Positions 1 through 8,531 of a stretch of 64,000 bases of DNA are shown piece by piece. Both the position numbers and the translations under genes were made by a program. The stretch lies in contig NZ_JACHHB010000005.1 of assembly GCF_014202575.1 (NCBI RefSeq), forward strand, positions 1 through 64,000. The letters run 5' to 3'. Position 1 is the stretch's first letter, and every line of letters starts with the position of its first letter. The notes under the pieces are model-generated. The model saw nothing but the letters and a program-made list of their open reading frames with translations, ran no database searches and was not told the origin of the DNA. Source of the DNA: Texcoconibacillus texcoconensis (GTDB taxonomy: Bacteria > Bacillota > Bacilli > Bacillales > Salisediminibacteriaceae).

Positions 1-94
1 CTCACGGTGGACACCCTTGCCATTCGCTAACAGTTCCCACTGCCAAGCCTGTAGTGGACTTTCACCACCTAGCTGTCAGACATGCCGGGCACAC
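1..94 (-). mobile_element. Group II intron, 5' end (partial)
   Basis: Read on the minus strand, this segment begins GTGTGCCCGGCATG and continues with AGGTGGTGAAAGTCCACTA, GGCTTGG, TAGCGAATGGCAAGGGTGTC and CACCGTGAG. These match the conserved 5' domain I of bacterial group II introns: the GUGYG start, the GGUGAAAGUCC element and the CGAA-CAAGGGUGUCC element. The intron runs off the left edge, so its reverse transcriptase cannot be seen. The 5' end lies directly behind the terminator hairpin at 98-129, the insertion habit of class C group II introns. The class assignment is inference; the intron identity is fairly secure. Confidence 0.8.
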
Positions 95-97
95 CCT

Positions 98-129
98 AAA
101 AAAGCTGAGAGCATTTGCCCTCAGCTTTT
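98..129 (-). terminator. Rho-independent terminator of the binding-protein gene
   Basis: On the minus strand, AAAGCTGAG pairs with CTCAGCTTT around a short loop and is followed by six T. It lies ten bases behind the stop codon of the lipoprotein gene, and the group II intron begins four bases after its T run. Confidence 0.85.
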
Positions 130-139
130 CACTATAACC

Positions 140-1765
140 TTATTGTTCAATTGTTACATCTTGAAGTTCAAACAACCCGTCTGGATGTTGACCGAATCCT
201 TGAACTTCTTCACGCAAACCTACGAGGAATGTTTGGTGATGGATATTAATAAATGGTGCTTCTTCTGCTAAAATTTCCATCGCTTCTTCATAGATCTCTT
301 CACGTGCTTCTGGGTCCGCTTCTCTACGTCCTTGATCTAGAAGATTATCGAGCTCTTCATTGTCGATAAACGAACGGTTACCTTCTGCTCCATGATTTGA
401 AGAGTGGAATAGAGCATATAATCCGTAGTCCGCATCACCTGTTACTGTTGACCAACCGAGAATAAACATATCGTGCTGTCCTTCAGCTGTGTTGTCTAGA
501 TATGCACCCCACTCAAGAACCTCAATGGATACATCAATCCCAATCTCCCCTAATTGCGCTTGAACGATTTCTGCAATGTCCTGACGGTCGCGACTATCAT
601 TTGTCCAAATTGTTGTTTCAAACCCGTCTTCATAACCTGCTTCAGCTAAGAGCTCTTGTGCTCGCTCCACATCATACTCTAATTGTGTGACTTCATCACT
701 AAAACCGAACACATTTGGTCCGATTGGAGCAACCGCCGGCGTACCAAATCCTTCCAATAACCCGTCGATAATCACGTCTTTATCGACTGCCTTTGAAATG
801 GCTTTTCTTACTTTTGGATCGTCAAATGGTTCTTTTTGTGTATTAAAAGAAATATAAGATAGGCTCAAGCTGTCTTGCTCATTGACAAGCGTTGACTCTC
901 CTGAGTTAACACGGCTATGGTCACTAGGACTTACTGGGTCAATAATATGAGCCGAACCTGTTTCAAGTTCACCAATTCGTGTTTGGTCTTCTGGTGTTAC
1001 TTGGAATGTCACACTATCAACTTTCGCATTTTCACCCCAGTAATCTTCATAATTATTTAAAACAACTTTTTCCCCTGATACCCATTCTTCAAATTCGAAG
1101 AAACCTGTACCAATTGGGTTGTTATTAATATATTCACCTGGTTGTGCATCTTCTTCTTCCATTTTCGCATAATCTGCCTCAATCACCTCAAGACTGATCA
1201 TAGAACCACCAGTATGAGAAAGGTGTGATGGGAGAGGTGCAAACGGGTATTCTGTAACAAACTGAACTGTATAATCGTCTACGACAACCACTTCTTCTAC
1301 CATTTCATATAAGAATTGACGTGGTGATGCAATATCAGGATCTAATATACGTTCGATGTTTGCTTTTACAACCTCAGCGTTAAATTCAGAACCGTCGTGG
1401 AACGTAACGTCATCACGTAATGTGAATTCCCAAACATCCTCTTCCACCGCTTCCCAATCTTCAGCAAGAAGTGGTTGTAACTCCATGTCTTCATTTTGAG
1501 AGACAAGTGATTCGAAGATATTCGTCTGTACGTTACTAGAAGGCGTATCATTGACACCATGTGGGTCCATCGCTTCAATATCAGACAAATTAGAAATGAT
1601 CAAGTCGTCTGTCTCAACAACCTCTCCCTCTCCCTCTCCTTCACCTGCATCGCCAGTGTCCTCATCAACAGCTCCTTCATCCGTAGGTTCACTTGAACAA
1701 GCAGCAAGAGCCAATGATAGCGCAACGGATGTTACGCCAAATTTAAATGTTTTTGTATGAAACAT
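140..1765 (-). CDS. Peptide-type ABC transporter substrate-binding lipoprotein (SBP family 5)
   Basis: This is the extracellular solute receptor of an Opp/Dpp-type importer, 541 residues, close to the usual size. The N-terminus is a lipoprotein signal peptide ending LALAAC with the lipidated Cys at residue 23, followed by an acidic Asp/Glu/Gly linker. The remainder carries family-5 landmarks such as EFTLRDDVTFHDGSEF and a KAVDKDVI segment. The ATG at 1765 is chosen because GGGGGA sits six bases upstream; a longer reading from 1807 would place residues ahead of the signal peptide. It is transcribed divergently from the four membrane and ATPase genes at 2174-6061, which very probably form its transporter. 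The ligand (di-/oligopeptide, glutathione or nickel-like) cannot be told from sequence. Confidence 0.9.
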   Translation of the reverse strand: MFHTKTFKFGVTSVALSLALAACSSEPTDEGAVDEDTGDAGEGEGEGEVVETDDLIISNLSDIEAMDPHGVNDTPSSNVQTNIFESLVSQNEDMELQPLLAEDWEAVEEDVWEFTLRDDVTFHDGSEFNAEVVKANIERILDPDIASPRQFLYEMVEEVVVVDDYTVQFVTEYPFAPLPSHLSHTGGSMISLEVIEADYAKMEEEDAQPGEYINNNPIGTGFFEFEEWVSGEKVVLNNYEDYWGENAKVDSVTFQVTPEDQTRIGELETGSAHIIDPVSPSDHSRVNSGESTLVNEQDSLSLSYISFNTQKEPFDDPKVRKAISKAVDKDVIIDGLLEGFGTPAVAPIGPNVFGFSDEVTQLEYDVERAQELLAEAGYEDGFETTIWTNDSRDRQDIAEIVQAQLGEIGIDVSIEVLEWGAYLDNTAEGQHDMFILGWSTVTGDADYGLYALFHSSNHGAEGNRSFIDNEELDNLLDQGRREADPEAREEIYEEAMEILAEEAPFINIHHQTFLVGLREEVQGFGQHPDGLFELQDVTIEQ

Positions 1766-2004
1766 TTGTATCCCCCTTTTTTTATGAATTTTTTTCATAT
1801 TTCTCACTAATTAAATTACACGATAGTTCAAAAAAACACAAGATAAATTATTGCAAAATTTTAATTAGAAAGATAACGTTTAACACATTAAATAATTGCT
1901 GTATTAAAGATTTCGTTTTAAAATACATAGTGGCAACATGATATATATAGTAATTTCGCGAAATAAACCTATCATTTCCATATAAATTTGTTCATTTTAT
2001 TCTA

Positions 2005-2032
2005 TTGAGTTATTTTAATATCCTGTTATAAT
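2005..2032 (+). promoter_or_regulatory. Sigma-A promoter for the ABC permease operon
   Basis: TTGAGT (2005-2010) and TATAAT (2027-2032) are separated by 16 bases. Transcription would start near 2039 and leave a leader of about 135 bases. No riboswitch fold was recognised in that leader. The rest of the 1766-2173 gap is AT-rich with no further feature. Confidence 0.6.
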
Positions 2033-2173
2033 ATTTTTAATTCCAAGAACCAAGAATTCGACAAAAACTGAATTTCCAAAAAGCTTCTATTTACAAATCA
2101 AGAACCGTTCTGCACACTAGAGTAATGATGTGCTTTAACGTTCAGAGATAATATAAAGAAAAGAGAGGTAGAT

Positions 2174-3073
2174 ATGATGGCTGAGACAAGTGTTAAAACA
2201 CAACAGGCCGAGACGAAACCACCATCGCCACAATTAGAAAATATGAAAAAAGTTTATAAAAAACTTAAGAAAAATAAAACGGCGATGGTCGGTGGTATTC
2301 TCATTTTATTTTTCATCATTGTTTCAATTATCGGTCCGGTCCTAACTCCATTCGATCCTGATGCACAAGATTATACGAATCGGTTAGCATCGCCGAACGC
2401 GGATAATTGGTTTGGAACAGACCATCACGGAAGAGATATTTTCACCCGGATTATTCACGGTACAAGTATTACGCTATATATTGGTTTCTCTTCTGTTTTA
2501 TTAGGTTCTGTTGCCGGTACTGTTATTGGTATTGTTTCTGGTTATTATGGAAAGAAAATTGATGCTATTTTGATGAGGTCAATGGATGTTCTTCTTGCAT
2601 TCCCTGGTATCTTACTTGCATTAGCAATCGTAAGTATACTCGGCGGAAGTTTACAAAACGTTATTATTGCTGTTGCGGTATTCTCCATACCCGTTTTTGC
2701 AAGAATTGTCCGAGGATCGACACTAGCTGTGAAAAAATTGGAGTATGTTGATGCCGTTCGTGCACTTGGTGCTTCAGACTTTCGCATCATTTTCCGACAC
2801 ATACTACCGAACATTATGTCACCTATTATTGTTCAAGCAACATTACGTATGGCGACAGCCATCCTCGCAGCAAGTGGATTATCATTCCTCGGTTTAGGTG
2901 CACAACCACCTACACCAGAGTGGGGCGCGATCTTAAGTCAAGGGCGCAACTATATGTGGGACGACCCTCACTATGCACTTTTCCCTGGGCTTGCTATTGT
3001 GGTCGTGGTTCTCGCATTCAATCTATTTGGTGACGGATTAAGAGACGCACTAGATCCAAAAACGAAAGGGTAA
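2174..3073 (+). CDS. ABC transporter permease, OppC/DppC type
   Basis: Inner-membrane permease subunit of the peptide-type importer, 299 residues. An N-terminal cytoplasmic stretch is followed by one membrane segment (about 40-62), the OppC N-terminal signature region (GTDHHGRDIFTRIIHG) and the BPD-transp-1 domain with several membrane segments. The EAA loop that contacts the ATPases is visible around YVDAVRALGASDFRIIFRHI. AGAGAGGT lies upstream, and either of two adjacent ATG codons could start it. It comes first in its operon, ahead of the OppB-type gene, the reverse of the common B-then-C order. Confidence 0.9.
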   Translation: MMAETSVKTQQAETKPPSPQLENMKKVYKKLKKNKTAMVGGILILFFIIVSIIGPVLTPFDPDAQDYTNRLASPNADNWFGTDHHGRDIFTRIIHGTSITLYIGFSSVLLGSVAGTVIGIVSGYYGKKIDAILMRSMDVLLAFPGILLALAIVSILGGSLQNVIIAVAVFSIPVFARIVRGSTLAVKKLEYVDAVRALGASDFRIIFRHILPNIMSPIIVQATLRMATAILAASGLSFLGLGAQPPTPEWGAILSQGRNYMWDDPHYALFPGLAIVVVVLAFNLFGDGLRDALDPKTKG

Positions 3074-3084
3074 GGGGGATAAAC

Positions 3085-4008
3085 ATGCTAGTATTTGTCT
3101 TAAGACGTATTCTTCAAACAATCCCCGTCATTTTCGGGGTAACGATACTTGTTTTCTTAATGATCCACCTCATCCCAGGGGATCCTGCGCAAATCATTGC
3201 TGGTGAAGCTGCAAGTGATGCACAAGTTCAACAAATGAGAGATCGATTAGGTTTAAATGATCATTTGCTCGTACAATATGGTCGCTTCCTTGGTGATATT
3301 ATGCAGTTCGACTTAGGTAATTCGATTCGAAGTGGTAACCCTGTCAGTGCTGAAATCGGTTCTAGGTTCTGGGTCACTTTTGAATTAGCTTTCTTCAGTA
3401 CTTTGCTTAGTATTTTTATTGGAATTATTGCTGGCGTTATTTCCGCAACAAAGCGCCATACTTTTTTAGATACATCAATTATGGTGATTGCATTATTCGG
3501 ATTATCAATGCCTAACTTCTGGCTAGGTTTAATGTTAATCCAGTATTTCGCTTTACCACCACTACAATGGTTCCCAGTTTCAGGTTGGGGATCAATTGAA
3601 CACATGGTGCTTCCAGTAATCACACTTGGTACAGCTGGGGCAGCTATTATCGCACGAATGACAAGGTCAAGTATGTTAGAAGTAATTAACCAAGACTATA
3701 TTCGAACAGCTAGAGCAAAAGGTGTAAAAGAACAAATTGTCACTTACAAGCACGCATTACGAAATGCACTCATTCCAGTTGTAACTGTTGTAGGTCTACA
3801 ATTTGGTACTTTACTAGGTGGTACTGTTCTTACTGAAACAGTATTCTCTATTAACGGTTTGGGGCGGTTAGTCATTGATTCGATTAATGCACGAGACTTC
3901 CCTATCGTTCAAGGTACCGTACTCGTTATCGCTTTACTATTTGTACTCGTAAACTTTTTAGTCGATATTTCTTATCGTTTCCTAAATAAACGTATTGAAT
4001 TAGATTAA
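3085..4008 (+). CDS. ABC transporter permease, OppB/DppB type
   Basis: Second permease of the importer, 307 residues. It shows the family start (a positively charged LRRILQTIPVIFGV followed by a membrane helix), the IPGDPA periplasmic motif near residue 31, and an EAA loop (YIRTARAKGVKEQIV) before the last membrane segments. It starts 11 bases after the OppC-type gene with AAGGGGG upstream and is surely co-transcribed with it. With its partner it should form the transmembrane channel of one peptide-type transporter. Confidence 0.92.
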   Translation: MLVFVLRRILQTIPVIFGVTILVFLMIHLIPGDPAQIIAGEAASDAQVQQMRDRLGLNDHLLVQYGRFLGDIMQFDLGNSIRSGNPVSAEIGSRFWVTFELAFFSTLLSIFIGIIAGVISATKRHTFLDTSIMVIALFGLSMPNFWLGLMLIQYFALPPLQWFPVSGWGSIEHMVLPVITLGTAGAAIIARMTRSSMLEVINQDYIRTARAKGVKEQIVTYKHALRNALIPVVTVVGLQFGTLLGGTVLTETVFSINGLGRLVIDSINARDFPIVQGTVLVIALLFVLVNFLVDISYRFLNKRIELD

Positions 4009-4041
4009 CTTTGACAGAAAAGAAAGGTGGGGATTCTCCCT

Positions 4042-5076
4042 ATGGAACCATCTTCAAACATTATCGAAGTAAATGATTTAAGAACATCATTTTTTACAGA
4101 AGAAGCTGAAGTCAAAGCCGTTGACGGTGTAAGCTTCTCCGTCCCAAGTGGTAAAACGCTTGGCATCGTAGGTGAATCAGGTTCAGGGAAGAGTATTACC
4201 TCTCTTTCAATTATGAGATTAATTCAGGAACCTGGACAGATCGTTGGTGGCGAGATTAACTTTAAATCTGATAACTTACTAGATAAATCTGAAAGTGAAA
4301 TGCGCCGCATTCGCGGTAATGAAATTTCAATGATCTTCCAAGAGCCGATGACTTCATTAAATCCTGTATTTACAGTTGGAGATCAAATTTCAGAGGCTTA
4401 TAGAATTCACCAAGGCTTGTCCAAAAAACAAGCTTTACAGAAATCGTTGGAAATGCTTGAGCTCGTTGGTATCCCATCACCAAAAGACCGTTTAAAGCGG
4501 TATCCTCACGAACTATCTGGTGGAATGCGCCAACGTGTCATGATTGCGATTGCTCTTGCTTGTAAACCAGAATTATTAATCGCTGATGAACCGACGACAG
4601 CATTAGACGTAACGATTCAAGCACAAATTTTAAGGCTTATTAATAACCTACAAGACGAATTAGGTATGTCAGTCGTCTTGATTACACACGACCTTGGTGT
4701 CGTTGCTGAAACATGTGACTATGTAGCTGTTATGTATGCCGGAAAAATCGTCGAGTATGCTGATGTTCAAACACTGTTTGAATCACCAAAACACCCTTAT
4801 ACTGTTGGGCTATTAAGCTCTCTTCCACGTCATGATATTGACCAAGAAGAACTGCAAGTGATTAAAGGAATGGTCCCATCTCCTACAAACATGCCAGAAG
4901 GGTGTCGTTTCGCCCCTCGTTGTCCATTTGCGACAGATCTATGTAAGGAACAACTTCCTACATTAGATGACCTCGAGGATGGAAACCAGGTTCGTTGCTG
5001 GGTTTATTCTGATAAATGGGACGGAGATCCGGAGGTGAATGTAAAAGATGACTACGGAACTGCTACAAGTTCATAA
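4042..5076 (+). CDS. ABC transporter ATPase, OppD/DppD type
   Basis: Cytoplasmic ATPase energising peptide uptake, 344 residues. Walker A GESGSGKS is at residues 44-51, the signature LSGGMRQRV and Walker B LLIADEPT follow, and the oligopeptide-transporter C-terminal extension carries a four-Cys pattern (GCRF..RCPF..LC..RCW), which in this family can hold an iron-sulfur cluster (established for related proteins, not shown here). The ATG at 4042 is preferred over an upstream in-frame GTG at 4027 because AAAGGTGGGG sits nine bases before it. The 3' end overlaps the next ATPase by 29 bases, indicating translational coupling. Confidence 0.92.
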   Translation: MEPSSNIIEVNDLRTSFFTEEAEVKAVDGVSFSVPSGKTLGIVGESGSGKSITSLSIMRLIQEPGQIVGGEINFKSDNLLDKSESEMRRIRGNEISMIFQEPMTSLNPVFTVGDQISEAYRIHQGLSKKQALQKSLEMLELVGIPSPKDRLKRYPHELSGGMRQRVMIAIALACKPELLIADEPTTALDVTIQAQILRLINNLQDELGMSVVLITHDLGVVAETCDYVAVMYAGKIVEYADVQTLFESPKHPYTVGLLSSLPRHDIDQEELQVIKGMVPSPTNMPEGCRFAPRCPFATDLCKEQLPTLDDLEDGNQVRCWVYSDKWDGDPEVNVKDDYGTATSS

Positions 5077-6061
5077 CTTAAAACAATATTTCCCTATTAA
5101 AGGTGGGATCTTCGGACGTAAAATTAATGACGTCAAAGCTGTTGACGATATTACTTTCGCAATCAATGAAGGTGAAACATTAAGTATCGTTGGTGAGTCC
5201 GGTTGTGGTAAGTCTACAACTGGACGTGCGATTCTTCGTTTAGATGAACCAACTTCTGGTGAAGTCACTTTCGATGGTGAAGATCTACTATCTCTTAATA
5301 AGAAGGAAATGCAAAAAAAGCGCAAAGACTTACAAATTATCTTCCAAGATCCATACGCCTCCATTAACCCGCGTCAAACGGTTCGACAAGTGTTAAATGA
5401 AGCGATGGAGATTCAAAATGTATTACCTAAAGAAGAGCGTTATGACCGCATGATCGAGTTGTTAGAAACAGTTGGTCTTGGCCCTGACAAATTGGATCGT
5501 TTCCCTCACGAATTTAGCGGTGGACAAAGACAGCGTATCGGTATTGCTCGTGCTTTAGCTGTCGATCCTAAGATGATTGTCTGTGACGAATCTGTTTCTG
5601 CTTTGGACGTTTCTGTACAAGCACAAGTACTAAACTTGTTGCAGAAATTACAAAAAGACCTCAACCTCACTTACTTGTTTATTTCACACGACTTAGGGGT
5701 TGTGCGTCACATCTCAGACCGCGTTCTTGTCATGTATTTAGGAAAAATCGTTGAAATCGCAGATAAGAAGTCTCTATTTGATAATCCAAAACATCCGTAT
5801 ACTAAAACTTTACTATCTGCGATTCCAGTTCCTGACCCGAATGCAAAAAAAGAACAAATTGTTCTTAAAGGTGATGTTCCTTCACCAATTGACCCACCAA
5901 CTGGTTGTCGTTTCCACACACGTTGTCCATTTGCAACAGACCGTTGTAAAGAAGAAGTTCCAGAACTTCGACAAAACGAAAACCTTATGGGTGAACAACA
6001 TCAAGCGGCTTGTCATTACATCGAAGAAATCGAATCCGGTGAAATGCAGCCAAAATATTAA
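5048..6061 (+). CDS. ABC transporter ATPase, OppF/DppF type
   Basis: Second ATPase of the importer, 337 residues. Walker [10 protein letters not shown] is at about 49-57, followed by the signature FSGGQRQRI, Walker [13 protein letters not shown] and the C-terminal four-Cys segment ([15 protein letters not shown]). The start at 5048 has GGAGGTG upstream, within the end of the OppD-type gene. Together with that protein it should form the heterodimeric ATPase. The operon ends at the hairpin 6068-6102. Order in this unit is C, B, D, F, with the binding protein divergent. Confidence 0.92.
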   Translation: MTTELLQVHNLKQYFPIKGGIFGRKINDVKAVDDITFAINEGETLSIVGESGCGKSTTGRAILRLDEPTSGEVTFDGEDLLSLNKKEMQKKRKDLQIIFQDPYASINPRQTVRQVLNEAMEIQNVLPKEERYDRMIELLETVGLGPDKLDRFPHEFSGGQRQRIGIARALAVDPKMIVCDESVSALDVSVQAQVLNLLQKLQKDLNLTYLFISHDLGVVRHISDRVLVMYLGKIVEIADKKSLFDNPKHPYTKTLLSAIPVPDPNAKKEQIVLKGDVPSPIDPPTGCRFHTRCPFATDRCKEEVPELRQNENLMGEQHQAACHYIEEIESGEMQPKY

Positions 6062-6067
6062 CAGTAA

Positions 6068-6102
6068 AACCGAGCGTGGTTCCTCCTCGCTCGGTTTTTT
6101 TA
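6068..6102 (+). terminator. Rho-independent terminator of the ABC operon
   Basis: ACCGAGCG (6069-6076) pairs with CGCTCGGT (6088-6095), followed by a T run. Confidence 0.9.
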
Positions 6103-6151
6103 TGTATTAAACTATTCAAAAGTCTTCACTATTTCACTTCCTTCTTCTCTT

Positions 6152-6703
6152 TTAATTCTTGTAACTAACCGGGCCAACCATCGGAATTGGAATAAAACGA
6201 TAAGGAAACTTCATACGATACAATTTAAATTCCCCGTTTTCTTCCACCCATTCTAGCGGTACGGTTGTCTCCCTTGTTGATCTACCTACATCCAATTCCA
6301 CTGTTAAATTCAAACCGTAACGTTTATGCGGGGTACCATCGTTACTCTCACTTTCCCTTATGTAAAAATCAAGTTGTTCACGGTAATTAGGAATCGCCGC
6401 AAGTTCATTTTCTTGAATGTCATCCAAAGTATTGTTCCAATGTTCTTTTAAACCATCTTCTTCTATGATATCTGTATGAACGTACTGTTCATGGGTTTCA
6501 TCCCGATCTTGTACAAAAAGGTCTGTTACAAACTTTCTAGATTGCTGATAAATTTCAAATTCATCTTCTTCCTTTAACGAAGCGTCCATTTGTCCAGAAG
6601 GTCCAGAATTCACTTCAATACGATTGCTAACCATGATGATGAAAAGAAGAATTAATGAAATTTGTAGTGGCCGCTTTAACGTTTCACTACTTGGGAGTCT
6701 CAC
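6152..6703 (-). CDS. Hypothetical membrane-anchored or secreted protein
   Basis: A 183-residue protein that I cannot assign to a family. The N-terminus has a positively charged stretch and a hydrophobic segment at about residues 13-26 (ISLILLFIIMV), which looks like a signal anchor. The rest is acidic and soluble, with a C-terminal region rich in beta-type residues ending FPYRFIPIPMVGPVSY. The start is GTG at 6703, selected because AAAGGAGGG lies five bases upstream. It stands alone between the ABC operon and the CNNM-type gene on the opposite strand, with no co-oriented neighbour to suggest a role. Confidence 0.7.
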   Translation of the reverse strand: MRLPSSETLKRPLQISLILLFIIMVSNRIEVNSGPSGQMDASLKEEDEFEIYQQSRKFVTDLFVQDRDETHEQYVHTDIIEEDGLKEHWNNTLDDIQENELAAIPNYREQLDFYIRESESNDGTPHKRYGLNLTVELDVGRSTRETTVPLEWVEENGEFKLYRMKFPYRFIPIPMVGPVSYKN

Positions 6704-6928
6704 CTTTTCCCTCCTTTCATCACTTACCTTTCTTAAAATCGTAACATATCGACATCATTTACATATATAAACAATTTTTTGGTGAAGTGAAAATACAGGA
6801 ATAACGGGAATCGCAAAATGCAATAAATTTGTATTTTTCTCACCATGATGAACATCTTATAGATATGAAAAATAGTACATACGGAACAATTACTCCTATG
6901 CATTTTCATGTGAAAGGAGGTCATCCTT

Positions 6929-8152
6929 TTGATCATTGCCATCATATTGTTATTTTTCGTATCACTTTTCTTTTCAGGAAGTGAAACGGCTTTGACTGCC
7001 GCCAACAAAATGAGACTTCAAACCATGGCGAGTCATCATGACAAAAAAGCTGAGAAACTTTTAGCATTAGTTTCTAAACCAAGCGAATTTATAACAACGA
7101 TTTTAATAGGAAACAATATTGCAAACATCTTGCTGCCAACACTTGTGACGACACTTGCAATTGAATATGGTTTTCACGTTGGACTTGCTTCTGCCATTTT
7201 AACGATCACGATCATTATCTTTTCTGAAGTGATCCCGAAGTCTATAGCAGCAACATTTCCAGATCGCATCTCACTTCTCATTTACCCAGTGATTCGTTTT
7301 TTTGTCTATGTATTCAAACCACTTTCTGTGGTTTTGAATGCGTTAACGGGTTACATTACAAAAGCGTTATCTAAAGGACAAGTCACCAACCCTTCAATCT
7401 CAAAAGAAGAATTAAAAACGATGGTCGATATCGCAGACTCAGAAGGTACCTTTCACCCAGCTGAATCTCACCGTATTAAAGGCGTCCTCGACTTTTATAA
7501 CCTTAATGTCAAAGATGTATTGAAAACACCACGAATCGAAGTGAGCGCCCTTCCGATTACTGCAACCTATGAAGAAGTTCGTGATGTCGTCATTGAAAAT
7601 CCATTTACAAGATATCCTGTATTTGAAGCAAGCATTGACCATATTGTAGCCGTATTTCATTCTAAATACTTGCTATCGTGGTCCATAGATCGTGAAAAAT
7701 CATTTAAAGATTTTTGTGACCCTGATCCATTGATTGTATATGAATTTCATTCGATCGAATGGGTCTTTCGTAAAATGACGAAAGAAAAAAAGCACATGGC
7801 GATTGTATTAGATGAATATGGAGGAACAGAAGGAATACTCACACATGAGGATGTCATTGAGTCGATGATTGGGTTAGAAATTGAAGACGAAATGGACCGT
7901 GAAAACGAACTGCTTATTGAGAAATTCACGGACCAAGAAATGATTTGTGATGGTAAGATTACGCTGAGGCGTTTAAATTCGATTTTTCGTTCAAATATTC
8001 CAGAAGAAGAGGATGTTTTAGCAGGATACTTGCTAAAAGAATGCGATGATTTTCCCGAAGAAGGGGATGTGATTGAGCGGAACAATCTAAAGTTTACAAT
8101 CGTTGAGATAGAAGGGCGAATGATTCGAAAAATCAAAATAACGAAAGCTTAG
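6929..8152 (+). CDS. CNNM/HlyC-CorC family membrane protein with CBS domains
   Basis: A 407-residue protein with the family layout: an N-terminal DUF21/CNNM membrane domain (residues about 1-190, containing SGSETALTAANKMR), paired CBS domains (about 200-320, including VLDEYGGTEGILTHEDVIESMIG) and a C-terminal CorC/HlyC domain. Relatives are linked to magnesium or other cation efflux; the substrate here is not shown. The start is TTG at 6929 with AAAGGAGG nine bases upstream. No M-box or other Mg-responsive leader was recognised in the 225-base gap before it. No terminator hairpin was recognised just after it. Confidence 0.88.
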   Translation: MIIAIILLFFVSLFFSGSETALTAANKMRLQTMASHHDKKAEKLLALVSKPSEFITTILIGNNIANILLPTLVTTLAIEYGFHVGLASAILTITIIIFSEVIPKSIAATFPDRISLLIYPVIRFFVYVFKPLSVVLNALTGYITKALSKGQVTNPSISKEELKTMVDIADSEGTFHPAESHRIKGVLDFYNLNVKDVLKTPRIEVSALPITATYEEVRDVVIENPFTRYPVFEASIDHIVAVFHSKYLLSWSIDREKSFKDFCDPDPLIVYEFHSIEWVFRKMTKEKKHMAIVLDEYGGTEGILTHEDVIESMIGLEIEDEMDRENELLIEKFTDQEMICDGKITLRRLNSIFRSNIPEEEDVLAGYLLKECDDFPEEGDVIERNNLKFTIVEIEGRMIRKIKITKA

Positions 8153-8202
8153 CACGTGCATCCCTTTAACCACCCACCCTAACATGTTTTCATTTTTCAA
8201 TC

Positions 8203-8349
8203 CTATGGTCGAATGATCGACGCGATATTTACACTTTTACTTATGCCAACCTTTTCTGCTTCATACGTCAAGATTTCGTGATAAGGAGTTGCCAAGACGA
8301 CTTCTAAATCATAGGACCGTCTTGTAACTCCCCAAAAAAAAATCACCAT
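8203..8349 (-). CDS. Possible small protein, 48 residues
   Basis: The reading frame starts at ATG 8349 with AGGGAGGG four bases upstream and ends ASIIRP. No family is recognised. The same DNA contains a long stem: GGAGTT/AACTCC and AAGACG/CGTCTT arms lie within the first 60 bases, so the signal could instead be a structured RNA. It may be a leader or remnant in the gap between the CNNM gene and the helicase gene. The rest of 8153-8531 holds nothing that I can name. Confidence 0.3.
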   Translation of the reverse strand: MVIFFWGVTRRSYDLEVVLATPYHEILTYEAEKVGISKSVNIASIIRP

Positions 8350-8531
8350 AGACCCTCCCTTCTTGCTCTCCATTGACATAAATGTGGGCGTGACCCGCCA
8401 AAGTATGTTCCATTTCAATTTCAACAAACAAATTTCCTTCGTCATCTTATACGAGAGATACAAAAAAAGGCCCCTCATTCCGAGGTGACCTTCTACTCAT
8501 CACGTAAAAATCGTACAATCGGTGTCTCACC

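Noticed and set aside
17-271. Plus-strand frame of 84 codons at the left edge
   Set aside because: It runs through the antisense of the intron end, a terminator and the lipoprotein gene, and has no ribosome binding site.
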